This document shows positions 11,349 to 22,324 of a DNA stretch of 64,000 nt, piece after piece. The stretch covers positions 106,110,270-106,174,269 of the forward strand of contig OY998180.1 of assembly GCA_963921935.1 (NCBI GenBank). Reading direction: 5' to 3'. Positions within the stretch are counted from its first letter, which is position 1; each line of letters starts with the position of its first letter. Made by a program: the position numbers and the translations under genes. This DNA is from Galeruca laticollis. Lineage: Eukaryota > Arthropoda > Insecta > Coleoptera > Chrysomelidae. Below the pieces are notes generated by a model that was not told the DNA's origin, did not search any database, and was given only the letters and a program-made list of their open reading frames with translations.

Positions 11349-11611
11349 GTTAGTCCAATTTTTTATTAATTTATGTTGAATTTTTTCCAAAATATAATCG
11401 AACGTTGTAATAGCCATACGAAAATAATAATAACTTTTCTGGATGCTGGCGTAGTTGTTCATACAAATGATGAAATTCACCATGTACATGTCTTGTTTTA
11501 TTTATTTTATGTACATTGCAACTTATTTTCTTTTTTTTTTCTTAATAAATACCAAAGTTTCAGGGAAGAATTTTCTAATAGTAATAAATCCATGTCTCGA
11601 TTTTAAACGCG

Positions 11612-11816
11612 AATTATCTCACAACTTCTTATGGGAATCGCAGACTCAGCAACCTCATTTCCAAGGATTTGCTAATCATATCATTTTTCATTTTAACTGA
11701 ATTGTTTACTTTTAAGTCAAGCTTTGTAGATATCAGACGTATTTTTATTGTAATAATTAATTTTGTATAATAAAATAATTTTTAAAAAACTAACTTTGAG
11801 ACTTCGAAACATTTCT
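11612..11816 (+). repeat. 5' LTR of the Gypsy-type element
   Basis: 205 bp beginning AATTATCTCACAACTTC and ending GAAACATTTCT. It contains an AATAAAATAA poly(A)-like signal. It matches the 3' LTR except for two substitutions and the lack of an 11-bp stretch. Confidence 0.9.
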
Positions 11817-11833
11817 GGCGCAGTAGGATTTCC
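11816..11833 (+). other. tRNA primer-binding site of the Gypsy-type element
   Basis: TGGCGCAGTAGGATTTCC follows the 5' LTR directly. TGG complements the CCA tail of a tRNA; the TGGCGCAGT start resembles the serine-tRNA sites reported for 17.6/297-type elements. The exact tRNA is not proven. Confidence 0.65.
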
Positions 11834-12138
11834 AAATTGTCGCGTATCGAACGTAACAATTTCGTTTCAACCATTGATTGGAAATAGAACCCAGTGTCGC
11901 GATTCGTGAGTGGAGGTGTTCGCAGTGGAGTAGTTCCCAAAAAATCGAGAATCTCATCCATAGAAGACGACTACGACTTTTCACAACGCTTAGCGTCGAA
12001 AGCTGAGACAAACATTGCTCAACTTTGCAAGGAGTGCATACCCAGGAATAGGTATTGTTCACCCTTATAGTTTTGGATAGGGAGATGCTCAAATTCGTAA
12101 TATTATTGTAAGTAACTTTGAATTTATTTTGTCATTAC

Positions 12139-13263
12139 ATGTCTATTGATTCATTTAGTGATTTTGACTTTGAAAACTTAATCGATCTTCCTAGACCAGA
12201 GAAAGAAAGCTGTTCTAGATTCAGTAAAAGATCAAAAAATAAAAATATTAAATTCAAATATAATTGTAACATGGCAGATTTTAAACCAGAGTATTTAAAC
12301 TGCGTACCGGAGTTCGACGGTAATCCTAATGAACTCAATAGGTACTTATCCGTATGCGAATCACTTATTAACAATTTTTATAATAGGGAGCAACCAAATC
12401 ATTTTCAAAATATATATTTGATTAATTCCTTAATTTCTAAACTTCGTGGTAATGCTAAACTGGTTGTAAATATTCAAAATGTCACTTCTTGGACATCACT
12501 TAGGGACACCCTTTCTAGAAACTTTGGAGATCAAAGGGACGAGGCCTGTTTAAATCGTGATCTTGTCATGATGCGACAAGAAAATAACGAACGACCTCAA
12601 CAGTTCTATGACAGAATTTTGATCATTTTAAATTTAATATGCAGTTATGTTGAGTTACATGAAACAACACATCATAATAAATTGCTGAAAAAGGACTTGT
12701 ATAACAATTTAGCCTTGAAAACCTTTTTGTCAGGTCTCAGAGAACCGCTTGGAACAACAATACGCTGTATGAAGCCTGACTCTTTGAACCAAGCTTTACA
12801 ATATGTTTTGGATGAAGATAATATTCAATATTTCCAAAATAAAAATGTAAATAAACAAAAACCAAATAATAATTTTAACAATGGGAACAATTTTAATAAT
12901 CGAGGTAATTTTAATAATAGAAATACCTTCTACAATCAAGGTTATAATGCACAAACTCCAAATAATAATAACTTTCCAAACAATAATTATTTCTTTCAAG
13001 CCCAAAACTCTTTTCCGACGGGTCCAGTAAATATTCAACCACGGCCCCCAAGAAACCAAAATTTTACAACCAATTCTCAAACCTTCAATCAAAATAGAAA
13101 TGTCAATGTTTTTAAACCTAATCAATTACCCAAACAAAATTTACCGAACCCAACGCCAATGTCCATTTCCACACGTAATACATTTCATAGAGGCACACCA
13201 ATTAATGCTAATACCAGGAACGGTACAAATTTCGCAAACCCTTTTAACCAAAATCAACCTTGA
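12139..13263 (+). CDS. Gag-like structural protein of the Gypsy-type element
   Basis: Start chosen at the ATG of MSIDSFSDFDFENL (12139). The 374-residue frame is open. Residues about 50-230 match the retrotransposon gag capsid layout (PEYLNCVPEFDGNPNELNRY, LRGNAKLVVNIQ, NDRxxQFYDRI-type block, ALKTFLSGLREPLG). The C-terminal third is strongly Asn/Gln/Pro-rich and has no CCHC knuckle, as in 17.6-like elements. pol begins in another frame soon after, so it probably depends on a frameshift. It would assemble the particle that packages the element RNA. Confidence 0.85.
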   Translation: MSIDSFSDFDFENLIDLPRPEKESCSRFSKRSKNKNIKFKYNCNMADFKPEYLNCVPEFDGNPNELNRYLSVCESLINNFYNREQPNHFQNIYLINSLISKLRGNAKLVVNIQNVTSWTSLRDTLSRNFGDQRDEACLNRDLVMMRQENNERPQQFYDRILIILNLICSYVELHETTHHNKLLKKDLYNNLALKTFLSGLREPLGTTIRCMKPDSLNQALQYVLDEDNIQYFQNKNVNKQKPNNNFNNGNNFNNRGNFNNRNTFYNQGYNAQTPNNNNFPNNNYFFQAQNSFPTGPVNIQPRPPRNQNFTTNSQTFNQNRNVNVFKPNQLPKQNLPNPTPMSISTRNTFHRGTPINANTRNGTNFANPFNQNQP

Positions 13264-16200
13264 AGAAATTTTATATCCGAAGAATTATTCAATGCAGAAT
13301 GTCAGGATAATGATTTTTATCCTCAAAATTCCAATTCAGATCCCTAATACACTTCTAAATAGTTCTGAAAATAATCTAATTAATTTTAATGATCCCGAAA
13401 TAAACTTTCAGGACCAGCCTCACAACAGTCCTACCACGTAGAACCACAAGTAATATCCCTTAATAATGTAAATAAAAGTGAATTGCCTTATATATATCTT
13501 CCTGAATACAAATTAAAATTTTTAATAGATTCCGGGTCTTCAAAGTCCTTTGTTGACCCAAATGTAGCACTTAAGTTATTTTCTAAGCATATTAAAGATG
13601 ACCCGTTTATCGTGTCAACCGCCCTTCAAAAATCTGCTCATAGATATAGTACCCTAATACCTATGTCAAAAATATTTAAGTTACCAAAACCTTCATATCA
13701 AAAATTCTTTTTGTTTAAATTTCATAGTATATTAGACGGCTTAATAGGAATAGATATCCTTAAAATTTTACAAGCCAACAAAGATATTAATAAAGGATAC
13801 TTGTCAACTCCTTATACAAAAATACAGTTACTTTATCATCCCACTAACAACGAAATGAATTTAATAAACATAGCGCCTCGTTGTGTACAAATAATAAAAG
13901 TAAAAACTAATATTTCTAATGGAGAAATAATAATTCCCTATCAAAAACTTGGAAATTGCGAAATACCAGAATCTCTATCTATAGCGAAAAATGGTACTGC
14001 TTTAACCACAATTTCTAACAGTTCCACAGATTCAATCACCCTAGATTTTTCTGAACCCATTATTGTAGAAAAATTTGATAGACAAAGTATTCAACAATTT
14101 GAATTAAATCATTTTGATGAAACTTACAAACCAAATTTGGATTTTTCAAAATTTAGAACTAATCATTTAAATATAGAAGAAAAAACTAAAATAATTAATC
14201 TAATTAAGGAATACGCAGACATATTTCATCAAGATGATTTGCCACTAACCCTTACAAATAAAATAAAACATAAAATTAATACAATTGACGAAATACCTGT
14301 ATATACACGACCATATAGATACCCTTTTATTTATAAAGATGAAGTTCAAAAACAAATAAAAAATATGTTAGATAATAAAATAATTAGGCCTAGTAATTCA
14401 CTCCCAATATGGATCGTTCCAAAGAAAATGGACGCCTCGGGGGAACGAAAATGGCGAGTAGTAATCGATTATAGGCAATTAAATTTTAAAACTATTGATG
14501 ATAAATATCCTCTCCCTAACATCACCGATTTGTTAGACAAACTCGGTAGATGTCAGTATTTCACCACTCTCGATCTGGCCAGTGGGTTTCACCAGATCGA
14601 AATGGATGAAAATGATATTGAGAAAACGGCATTTACGACCGAAAACGGTCATTGGGAGTTCCTAAGAATGCCATTTGGCCTTAAAGGAGCACCAGCGACA
14701 TTTCAGCGTGTTATGGACAACATACTGCGAGGTATTCAGAACGAGCAATGCCTGGTTTATCTAGATGATATAATTATGTTTTCTACGTCATTGCAAGAAC
14801 ATATTGACCGCTTAAAAAATGTTTTTCAGTGACTTAGAGAGTCGAATTTTAAAATTCAACTCGACAAGTCAGAATTCTTAAGAAAAGAGGTGGCCTACCT
14901 AGATCACGTTGTGACACCACAGGGTGTGAAACCTAACCCTGACAAGGTAAAAGCCATAAAAATTATCCAATACCGTCTACTACTAAACAAATTAAGGGAT
15001 TTTTAGGATCGTTACGTTACTATCGCCGATTTATTCAAAATTTTGCCAAAATAACGAAGCCCTTGACTAAAATGTTTGAAAAAAGGAGCAAAGATCGTAC
15101 ATGATCAAGAATTCATTAAGTGCTTTGAAACGTGCAAGAATTTATTAATCAATGAACCAATTCTACAATACCCTGATTTTTCTAAAACCTTTAACCTAAC
15201 AACCGATGCAAGTAATGTCGCTCTTGGAGCAGTCCTTTCTCAACGACCAATAGGCAAGGACCTACCAATTGCCTATGCATCTCGCACCCTCAACGATACC
15301 GAACAAAATTATTCGGTTATCGAAAAGGAACTTTTGGCCATTGTTTGGGCCACAAAATACTTTCGGCCGTACTTGTAGGGACGGATGTTTAACATTATAA
15401 CCGACCATAAACCACTAAAATGGCTGTTCTCCCTAAAAGAAGAAAATGCCAAATTCACTAGGTGGAAATTAAAACTTTCAGAATTTAATTTTAATGTAAT
15501 ATATAAAAAATGTAGTTTACATTCAAATGCAGACGCTCTATCAAGGATTGAACTCCATACTAAAGAGACGAGTCCGTTTTGGCAACAATTAGATGATATT
15601 CTAAAAGATATAGACCCACCTAACGAACAAAACACAGGACTTTTTAATTGTAATCCACCACAACCAAGTACTAATGACAAAGATCTTATTGACCTATACA
15701 CAGAAAATATACCAATTCCTGATACGTCATTAACAAACGACAACACAGACAATATATCCCTAGAAGTACAGGTAGACAAAAATGCAAATATCGAACCTGA
15801 ACCACAAACCGAAATACCAGATAATGAAGTACTTGAAATTGTTGAAAACGATGATAATGATACTATACATTCCAATAAAACACACAACCCAACTTTTGAA
15901 ATACCTACAGTAAATACAGCAGTAAATTACGGACAAAGCCAAATAATTATTAATGATGTACTTCATTCACCAGCTACACCTAAAATAAAAATTTTGTTTG
16001 GAAATAAAAGACGTATAATTGCTCAAATTTCTAATAACAACTTCGAATCAGATGTCATTCACCTCATAAAAAACTATATTAATCCAGATAGTTCTTATTA
16101 TATTTATTTCGAAAACCCTAACATATTCGAAAAATTTTTAGTAACCTTGCAAAAATATTTTAAACATTCTTCTATAAAATTTAAAAGGTGTACCCATAAA

Positions 16201-17234
16201 CTAATAGATTACAAACGAAAACGAAATAAAAGAAATTATACAAGCTTATCATGAGGGTAAGACGAACCACAGAGGGATAGATGAAACTTACATGATACTT
16301 AAAGACAAATACTTTTGGCCTTATATGAAAAATCCAATACAAACTTTCATAAACGATTGCGATATTTGCCAACAAAGCAAATATGAAAGGAACCCCGTAG
16401 CAATTAAAATGAACCAAACCCCAACAGCAACCAAACCATTTCAATATTTATATTTAGATACGTTTACTCTTGAAGGAAATAAATTCCTCACAATCATTGA
16501 CACATTTTCAAAATATGCTCAAGCATATCCGTTAATTAGTTTATCTAGCACCGAAGTTGTTAATAATCTAATAACCTTTTTCTCTCATCATGGAATTCCC
16601 GAACAAATATTTACGGACAATGGAACCGAATTTAAAAACTCGGTAATTCTAGAACTCTTAAATTTGCATAAAATTAAAATTCATTTTTCTTGTCCAGAAC
16701 ATCCCCAATCTCAAGGCTCAATTGAAAGACTACATTCAACAATCCTAGAACATATTATATTATTAAATACCCAAGGATCCCTCAAAACACCAATTAATTT
16801 AAAAATGCCTTATGCATCATTCAATACATTCCAAGACAAAAAGAAAACCTATAGATGTAATTAACGGTCATTTAAACTCTGACGATCCTTTTAACCTAGA
16901 TATTGAAAAAATCCTTATTAATGACTACATCAACGACCACAAAGAAAGAACTAAAATACTATACTCAAAAATTAATGAAGACTTATTAAACGAAAAACAA
17001 AGACGAATTGAAAAAATTAATAAAAACCGTGATGACCCAGAGATCTTTCAACAGAATCAAAAGATATATGTTAAAACTCACAAAAGACAAAAACAAGCAA
17101 ATATATTTAACAAACCTACAACAATAAAGGAAGTAAACGTACAAAACAAAACAATTTCGACCAACTCTAAAACTAAAATTCACATGGACAATTTAAAACG
17201 GCCTTTACAAACTACCTACAATTTTCCTAATTAA
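13264..17234 (+). pseudogene. Gypsy-type pol: protease, RT, RNase H, integrase (broken)
   Basis: Order: aspartic protease with FLIDSGSSKSFVDP (13500s); RT with IPVYTRPYRYP, KWRVVIDYRQLN, FTTLDLASGFHQIE, GLKGAPATFQR and catalytic YLDDIIMFS (14760); RNase H with TTDASNVALGAVLSQ, IEKELLAIVWA and NADALSRIE; integrase with zinc-binding remnants (CDICQQSKY), YLDTFT, FTDNGTEFKN and QSQGSIERLHS. Breaks: TGA after VFQ at 14830, frameshifts near 14965 and 15085, a stop at 15376 before the TDHKPLKWLF block, and frame changes near 16250 and 16850. The DDE residues are still present. It is incapable of making one polyprotein as read. Confidence 0.9.
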
Positions 17235-17245
17235 CCTTCATTCTT

Positions 17246-18926
17246 TTGATTTCTTTCAGATCGCTTGGAATCCTCGGATCCTCGCAAAATAAAATCTCCC
17301 TAAAAAACCTAGATAACAATTTTAAGCTTATACCACTAAAATTAGGAACTGCAAAAATGACTCATTATTATTATAATTTAATACATTATTACGACCTCAA
17401 TCCACTTATCAACGAAGTCGACAAACTACATTATCATTCAAATCATTTAAAATATTGCGTTTCAAGAAACATTAATGATACCGGTGAATTGGAAAATTAT
17501 GAAAAAATTCTATTTTTCTTAAAAGACAAAACCGAAAATAAATTACGAGAAATTTTGCCCCTACCTCATAGGACAAAAAGAGGACTTATCGATGGGTTAG
17601 GATCTGTATTTAAAGGCCTAACTGGTAACCTAGATGCTGAGGACGGTAAAAGATATGATCAACTTATTAAAAACCTCCAAGAAAATCAAAATCAATTAGC
17701 TGACAAAATTAAAACACAAAACTCACTGTCAATATCTTTAATTAATAAATTTAATATGACAATAAGTCAAATAAGCCACAACGAAAAACTTTTAGATGCA
17801 AAATTAAACCAAATTGCGTTAATAGTTGATGGATCTCTGTATACCGAGAAAACGCTATGTTTATTAAAGACACCATTAATCAAATTATTAACATGTTTGA
17901 AATAATTATTTCTAAATTACAAGATATAGAAACTGCCATACTGTTCTCAAGGCTAAAAATTATGCATCCTAGTATAATAAAGACTAGCGAAATTTACAAC
18001 GAGTTAAGTGCACTACAAAGAAATTTAGAAAAAGGTAAATTAATAGAAATAAACTCAGAAAATATTTTGTCATTCGAAAAATTTATAAAAATTGATAGTT
18101 ATATTTCTAATAATAGAATCACTTACATATTACGAATACCTATAACTTTAACCGAAAACTTTGATCTCTATCATTTGTATCCAATACCAATTGGTAAGCA
18201 AGGTCGATTAAAAGCAGTAATTCCCAGAAAGACATTTTTGTTAAAAAATAATATTCAATACGCATTTATGAGCGAACCCTGTCCTAAATTCTACCCAACT
18301 AATTAGTACTTCTGCGAGAACATCGAACTACAAGACATTAAACAAGAAAATCCTTGTGAAATCGAATTAATAAATATTAAAAACACCTCCACTTGCCACG
18401 AAACACGAATCGTCATCAATCATCCATTCTTCGAGCGACTAGAAGAAACAAACGATTGGATTACCATTTTTCCTTTTAAAGAAACAATTACTTTAAACTG
18501 CCAAAACCAAGTTGAAGTAATTGAAGTTACCGGCACCTACCTAATCAATATTCCACTAGATAGTTGGTTGAAATCAAGCCAAATTAAAATCCTAAATAAA
18601 AACGACACAGAAATTCCTGGGCAACCCATTTTATTTCCAGAATTAAAATTTGACACATCATATATGCACCTACGAGTACTACCAGTATCAAATTACAAGA
18701 AATCAACCTAGACGATCTACAAGAAATAAAATCAAAACTCGCCGATAACGATCCTGAATTAAATTTTCAAGAAGACTACTCAAGGCCCAGTGTATGGACA
18801 ATAATCATTTATTGTCTTCTTATTCTAATTGGAGGAACCATAGTTGGCAAGAAACTTCATTCCCGATGGATGCAACCAACGGAAGACCACCCCATTGACC
18901 TGGCTAGTGTTCAACTTCCTCGCTAG
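17246..18926 (+). pseudogene. Env-class glycoprotein ORF of the Gypsy-type element (broken)
   Basis: The frame contains a furin-type site RTKR followed by a Gly-rich hydrophobic stretch (17570-17620), the arrangement shared by errantivirus Env proteins and baculovirus F proteins. A Gln/Asn-rich helical region follows. A C-terminal hydrophobic anchor (about 20 residues ending GGTIVGKK) lies at 18790-18855. The frame is cut by a stop or frameshift near 17890, a TAG at 18304 and a stop near 18708, so no complete product can be made. No clear signal peptide is seen at the start. Confidence 0.8.
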
Positions 18927-18943
18927 CCCTCGAAGTTGAATTT

Positions 18944-18954
18944 TCGAAGGGAGG
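18944..18954 (+). other. Polypurine tract of the Gypsy-type element
   Basis: TCGAAGGGAGG directly precedes the 3' LTR, the usual place for the plus-strand primer. Confidence 0.7.
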
Positions 18955-19170
18955 AATTATCTCACAACTTCTTATGGGAATCGCAGACTCAGCAACCTCA
19001 TTTCCAAGGATTTGCTAATCATATCATTTTTCATTTTAACTGTTTAATCTCATAATTGTTCACTTTTAAGTCAAGCTTTGTAGATATCAGACCTATTTTT
19101 ATTGTAATAATTAATTTTGTATAATAAAATAATTTTTAAAAAACTAACTTTGAGACTTCGAAACATTTCT
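18955..19170 (+). repeat. 3' LTR of the Gypsy-type element
   Basis: 216 bp, matching the 5' LTR with two substitutions and an extra 11 bp (TTTAATCTCAT). It is followed by CGCG, the target duplication. Confidence 0.9.
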
Positions 19171-19279
19171 CGCGCCACTATGTTAGTGCATCTCTCTTAT
19201 TACCGCGACTCTGTATCACCGCATTCCTCTCTGTTCTCCTCAACTCTCTGCTCGCCGTTCCACTATCTGCTTAGCCTAA

Positions 19280-21206
19280 GTAATGATGTTTATACCGTGC
19301 AGGTGAAGCGAATTATAACCCTGTAACTTTCACACCGCTAATTTTTTACGAATTAAAACATGAGTCACTGACAATGCTATTAAATTTTTATTATAGGTAT
19401 AGTTAACTTTCAATAATAATAGCGTTCACACCTTAACTGGTTTTGTTAAATTTCAGTTATTCCTTAAATGGTCGCAATTACCCCACTCTGATCTGTATAA
19501 TATAAATAATAAAGCATAGTTATCATGAACTATAATTAGCATTTGAAAATTCGTTAAGTTTCAGAGCATTTATAGAGATTAAATTGAAAAAAAAATATGT
19601 ATAATCGCTGTATTCATGCACGGATACGGATGTCGTTGATTGATGGTAAATGGCGGGAGTCCCATAATTCACGGAGCAAGTTCCAGAATGGATTGTCATC
19701 TGGAAAACGGCGCTAGGCCTTATGTCGGTTTCTTTAGTACATCGTACCGCACCATTACACTCGTTAATGATGTAGACTGCTCGTCTCTCGATCCGCCATT
19801 TTAATAACATTCATTCGTTTGATTTTTAATTTTGTTTCTAGTTTGCAGCCATTTAATGAATGTCATCTATCTTTTACTCAACCGGAAACTCGCAAAGTTT
19901 CATCAAATTAGATACTTATAATTCGTAACTGGCTACCTGTGTCGAAAATATAGGGAAAGGCAGGAAATTTAGGATATATTTAGATTTATTCAAGTTATTT
20001 CTTAATTCTCTAACTTCAAGTCGAAATTTTGTACAGTTATTCATGGTCCATATTGTTTATTAAATATGTTAAATGAGCACAATATATTTGATCGGTTTGT
20101 TTACAGTGTGTAACAAAAAAGTTGTTAAATGTATAGGGATGAAGCTGCTGCTCCTTTAATCTTCTCCAAACCAACTACAAAGCTGTTGTAGCGTAGGTAA
20201 TGAAACAGGCGCCATATATCGGCAAAAACTAATATTTCTAAAAAGCACTATGAAGTAAAAAGTTTCAAAAAGAATGTGCTCGATTCGTGGTGCCACAATA
20301 ATCATTAAATTGGGTAACGTCTATTAATATAAACTTAAACCATACTTCAAATTTCTGTTTACATCCATTTCGTGGTAATCAGCCGATTTGTTTAACTCAC
20401 AATAAACCACCTTTCACAAATCTTTTTCGCTGCTAATATGCGTAATAATTAGTCTGCGCCCTTACCAGAAGAAGCTACGTCTGTGCTACGGGTTTTCTGT
20501 CAGTATCTAGGCAAATTCAAACGTTTGGAATCAGTGCAGCTATATCTGCCTGGAGCTATCAGTACCTAGTTTGGGCACATACTCCGCAATGCATTCAACA
20601 AGCCATAAACATCGCTCAATGCGCAAAATCAACTCCGGCACACCTTGTGATGAACCATCTTCCCACTTCAGTATTCGCCAGGTATTCTCCAAAAGAAGTG
20701 ATAGCTATAGGAGACTAGAGGCTAGGTATACAAATGTTAGAAGTTATAAGTATAAAATTAAACTTGGTGATTTCGACGGCAGTTATGATAAGATTAATCA
20801 CTGTTGGCAAGACCAATTAAATCGCGTCTAATTATCCGAAACAAGTTTTGGTCGAAAATAACATTTCTCTAACTCAATATCATAGGTATAACTATTTTAT
20901 TACTCTCCTGTTAAAATACCACCATCATTTGGAAAATTTCTCAATATAAAATTTGAAATTCAGTTTCTATTTGTCTTGTACTTTAGACAACATTGATGGA
21001 AGCTCGAAATAGATTTTTGTTTGATAGGGGATTTTCATTTAATAGTTGACGAAAATTTGATTTTGTTTTGATTACCCTGATATAGGATTAATTTCCTCTG
21101 CAGGACTGGAGTTGGGTGTGTTGATTTGGCGATCGTTAATGCTGCGTTCATAGATTGAGTTTGGTGTTTTTGGTAGGTCGGCTGAGAAACAGCCAAGTGG
21201 GAAAAA
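19280..21206. other. Unassigned region between the Harbinger and the COG1 promoter side
   Basis: About 1.9 kb with no recognised gene. Two small frames (19523-19810 minus, 20571-20831 plus) have no family signature and are probably chance. No inverted or direct repeat was seen by eye. Confidence 0.4.
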
Positions 21207-21405
21207 AGTGTCTAGAACGGAAGAGAAAAAAGGTGCCTAGAACTAATTTTTTGAAAAGGTGTATAGAATTGAGTGCGATGGAGCGGATTTTTCGCTAAAA
21301 AATGGTCCAGAGGAAAGGTTTTTTCAACCAGTAACTAGGGTTGATATTTGGAAGTAGCGAAGATTTTAAAGTGTCTGGGAATAGGTGACAAAAAGTGTCT
21401 AGAAT
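21207..21405. repeat. Five dispersed copies of an AGTGTCTAGAA-like motif
   Basis: Copies: AGTGTCTAGAA (21207), AGGTGCCTAGAA (21231), AGGTGTATAGAA (21258), AAGTGTCTGGGAA (21369) and AGTGTCTAGAA (21394), each preceded by a run of A. Spacing is irregular. It lies 0.8-1.0 kb upstream of the COG1 start codon. Confidence 0.6.
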
Positions 21406-21687
21406 TCAAGGGTTTTGCCGTCTCGTGAGAGATGTTCTCTTATTTTTGAATGTACTGTACTTGTCTAGTAGGTACATTGAAAGTAATTTGTCGGCTGAAA
21501 GTTGAATTGAAAATACTACACTACATATTTCCCGTATTTATATTTTAAGAAGTGGTCGTGGTTAAATCGCTTGTAACTTAAAACTGAATAAAATTAATAT
21601 GAGAAATTCGGACTTGGACATCATTAGAATCTCTCGAATTTGAAAATTATTCACCAACTTTATGGTAACCATTTACTTACGTACAGG

Positions 21688-22063
21688 TGTATTATATGTT
21701 GCCTATATATTGTTTATTCTTCTTAAACCATATTTAATACTAATATTTTAGATTTTTTTGGGTTTACTACGTTTCAGGAGCAATAATAGGTGTGTTTATC
21801 TTCTAAGATATCTTATTTTCATTTTCTCAATATCAAATAAAATTTCAAATACATGTGGCTGGACTCACCACCAACACCTTGTGAAAAGTCTTGCCTTTCA
21901 ATGACAACGGAACACAAGCCATGTTGATAAAAATCACATAACAAATAATGTTCTTTCGATCATTTAATTGAGAGTCACAAATTAGTGCTTCTTTTAGAAA
22001 GGTGAAGAATGATTATTAAATATGGTTAAAAATATAAACGATATATAGGCAACATGTAATACA
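21688..22063. mobile_element. MITE-like inverted-repeat element next to the COG1 start
   Basis: The left arm starts TGTATTATATGTTGCC, continues TATATATTGTTTAT and reaches CCATATTTAATA; the right arm is its inverse, ending ATATATAGGCAACATGTAATACA. Arms are roughly 55 bp at about 80 per cent identity, the interior is about 270 bp without a coding frame. No clear target duplication. It ends 118 bp before the COG1 ATG. Confidence 0.65.
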
Positions 22064-22181
22064 ATAAGGGTAAATATAGGTGAAAAAGATGAAATGACAA
22101 TTACAGAAGAAGTATATAATTTTGACGTCTATTTTGTTGACGTTTTAACTTTGTAAGCTTTATAGGTTAAATTTAAATAAA

Positions 22182-22324
22182 ATGGCTAGAAAACACAGCA
22201 ATTTTTTAGAATTGGACATTGAAAAGTTGTTTGAAGAACATGGTATTGATGAAATAGTAGAAATTGAAAAGGCTCTGGAAGCAGAAATCGAAAGGAAGCG
22301 AAGAGATTTAAGGTCAATGGTAGG
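22182..22324 (+). CDS. COG1: COG1 exon 1
   Basis: Starts at the ATG of MARKHSNFLELDIEKLF, with an A-rich context (AAATAAAATGG). It ends ATGGTAGG before the donor GTATGT. It encodes the conserved IEIEKALEAEIERKRRDL helix. Intron 1 is 65 bp. Confidence 0.93.

Larger units (their letters stand above)
8245..11593 (-). pseudogene. HARBI1-like transposase, two exons, broken
   Basis: On the minus strand the start codon lies at 11593 (MDLLLLENSSLKLW). Exon 1 runs to 11349, is interrupted by the Merlin element, resumes at 10060 and ends at 10003 with a GTAAG donor after NPTERLAVTL. Exon 2 starts at 9103 after TTTTTAG and completes an Arg codon. It then shows YLAT followed by a TGA where Gly is expected, YRMGATTVS, and the DDE_4 domain with LGAIDGKH (Asp 1), DVGGYGKQSDGG (Asp 2) and ARRVVECAFGI (Glu), ending at 8245. 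All three catalytic residues remain. Frameshifts sit in an A-run and in a TTATTATTATTTT stretch of exon 1. Members of this family cut and paste DNA and need a partner DNA-binding protein. Confidence 0.88.
11612..19170 (+). mobile_element. Gypsy-type LTR retrotransposon with env-class ORF (17.6/297-like)
   Basis: Two direct LTRs (11612-11816 and 18955-19170) enclose a primer-binding site, gag, pol, an env-class ORF and a purine tract. The element is flanked by CGCG (11608-11611 and 19171-19174), a 4-bp duplication. It lies 18 bp upstream of the Harbinger transposase start codon. The LTRs differ at only two bases plus one 11-bp indel, yet pol and env carry several stops and frameshifts. Boundaries may be off by a base or two because the T at the LTR end is shared with the primer-binding site. 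Confidence 0.92.
7907..19276 (-). mobile_element. PIF/Harbinger transposon carrying nested Merlin and Gypsy insertions
   Basis: The left end GGCTGAACACATAG and the right end CTATCTGCTTAGCC are inverted repeats (12 of 14 match) that continue imperfectly for about 60 bp through purine-rich GCGGCGAG-type subterminal repeats. TAA flanks both ends (7904-7906 and 19277-19279), the expected 3-bp Harbinger duplication. Without the Gypsy insert (about 7.56 kb) and the Merlin insert (1.3 kb) the element would be roughly 2.5 kb. It carries a HARBI1-like transposase on the minus strand and a MADF-type ORF on the plus strand. Strand given is that of the transposase. Confidence 0.9.

Noticed and set aside
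20571..20831. 86-residue frame upstream of COG1
   Set aside because: No recognised motif, no splice context, no repeats; kept as unassigned.
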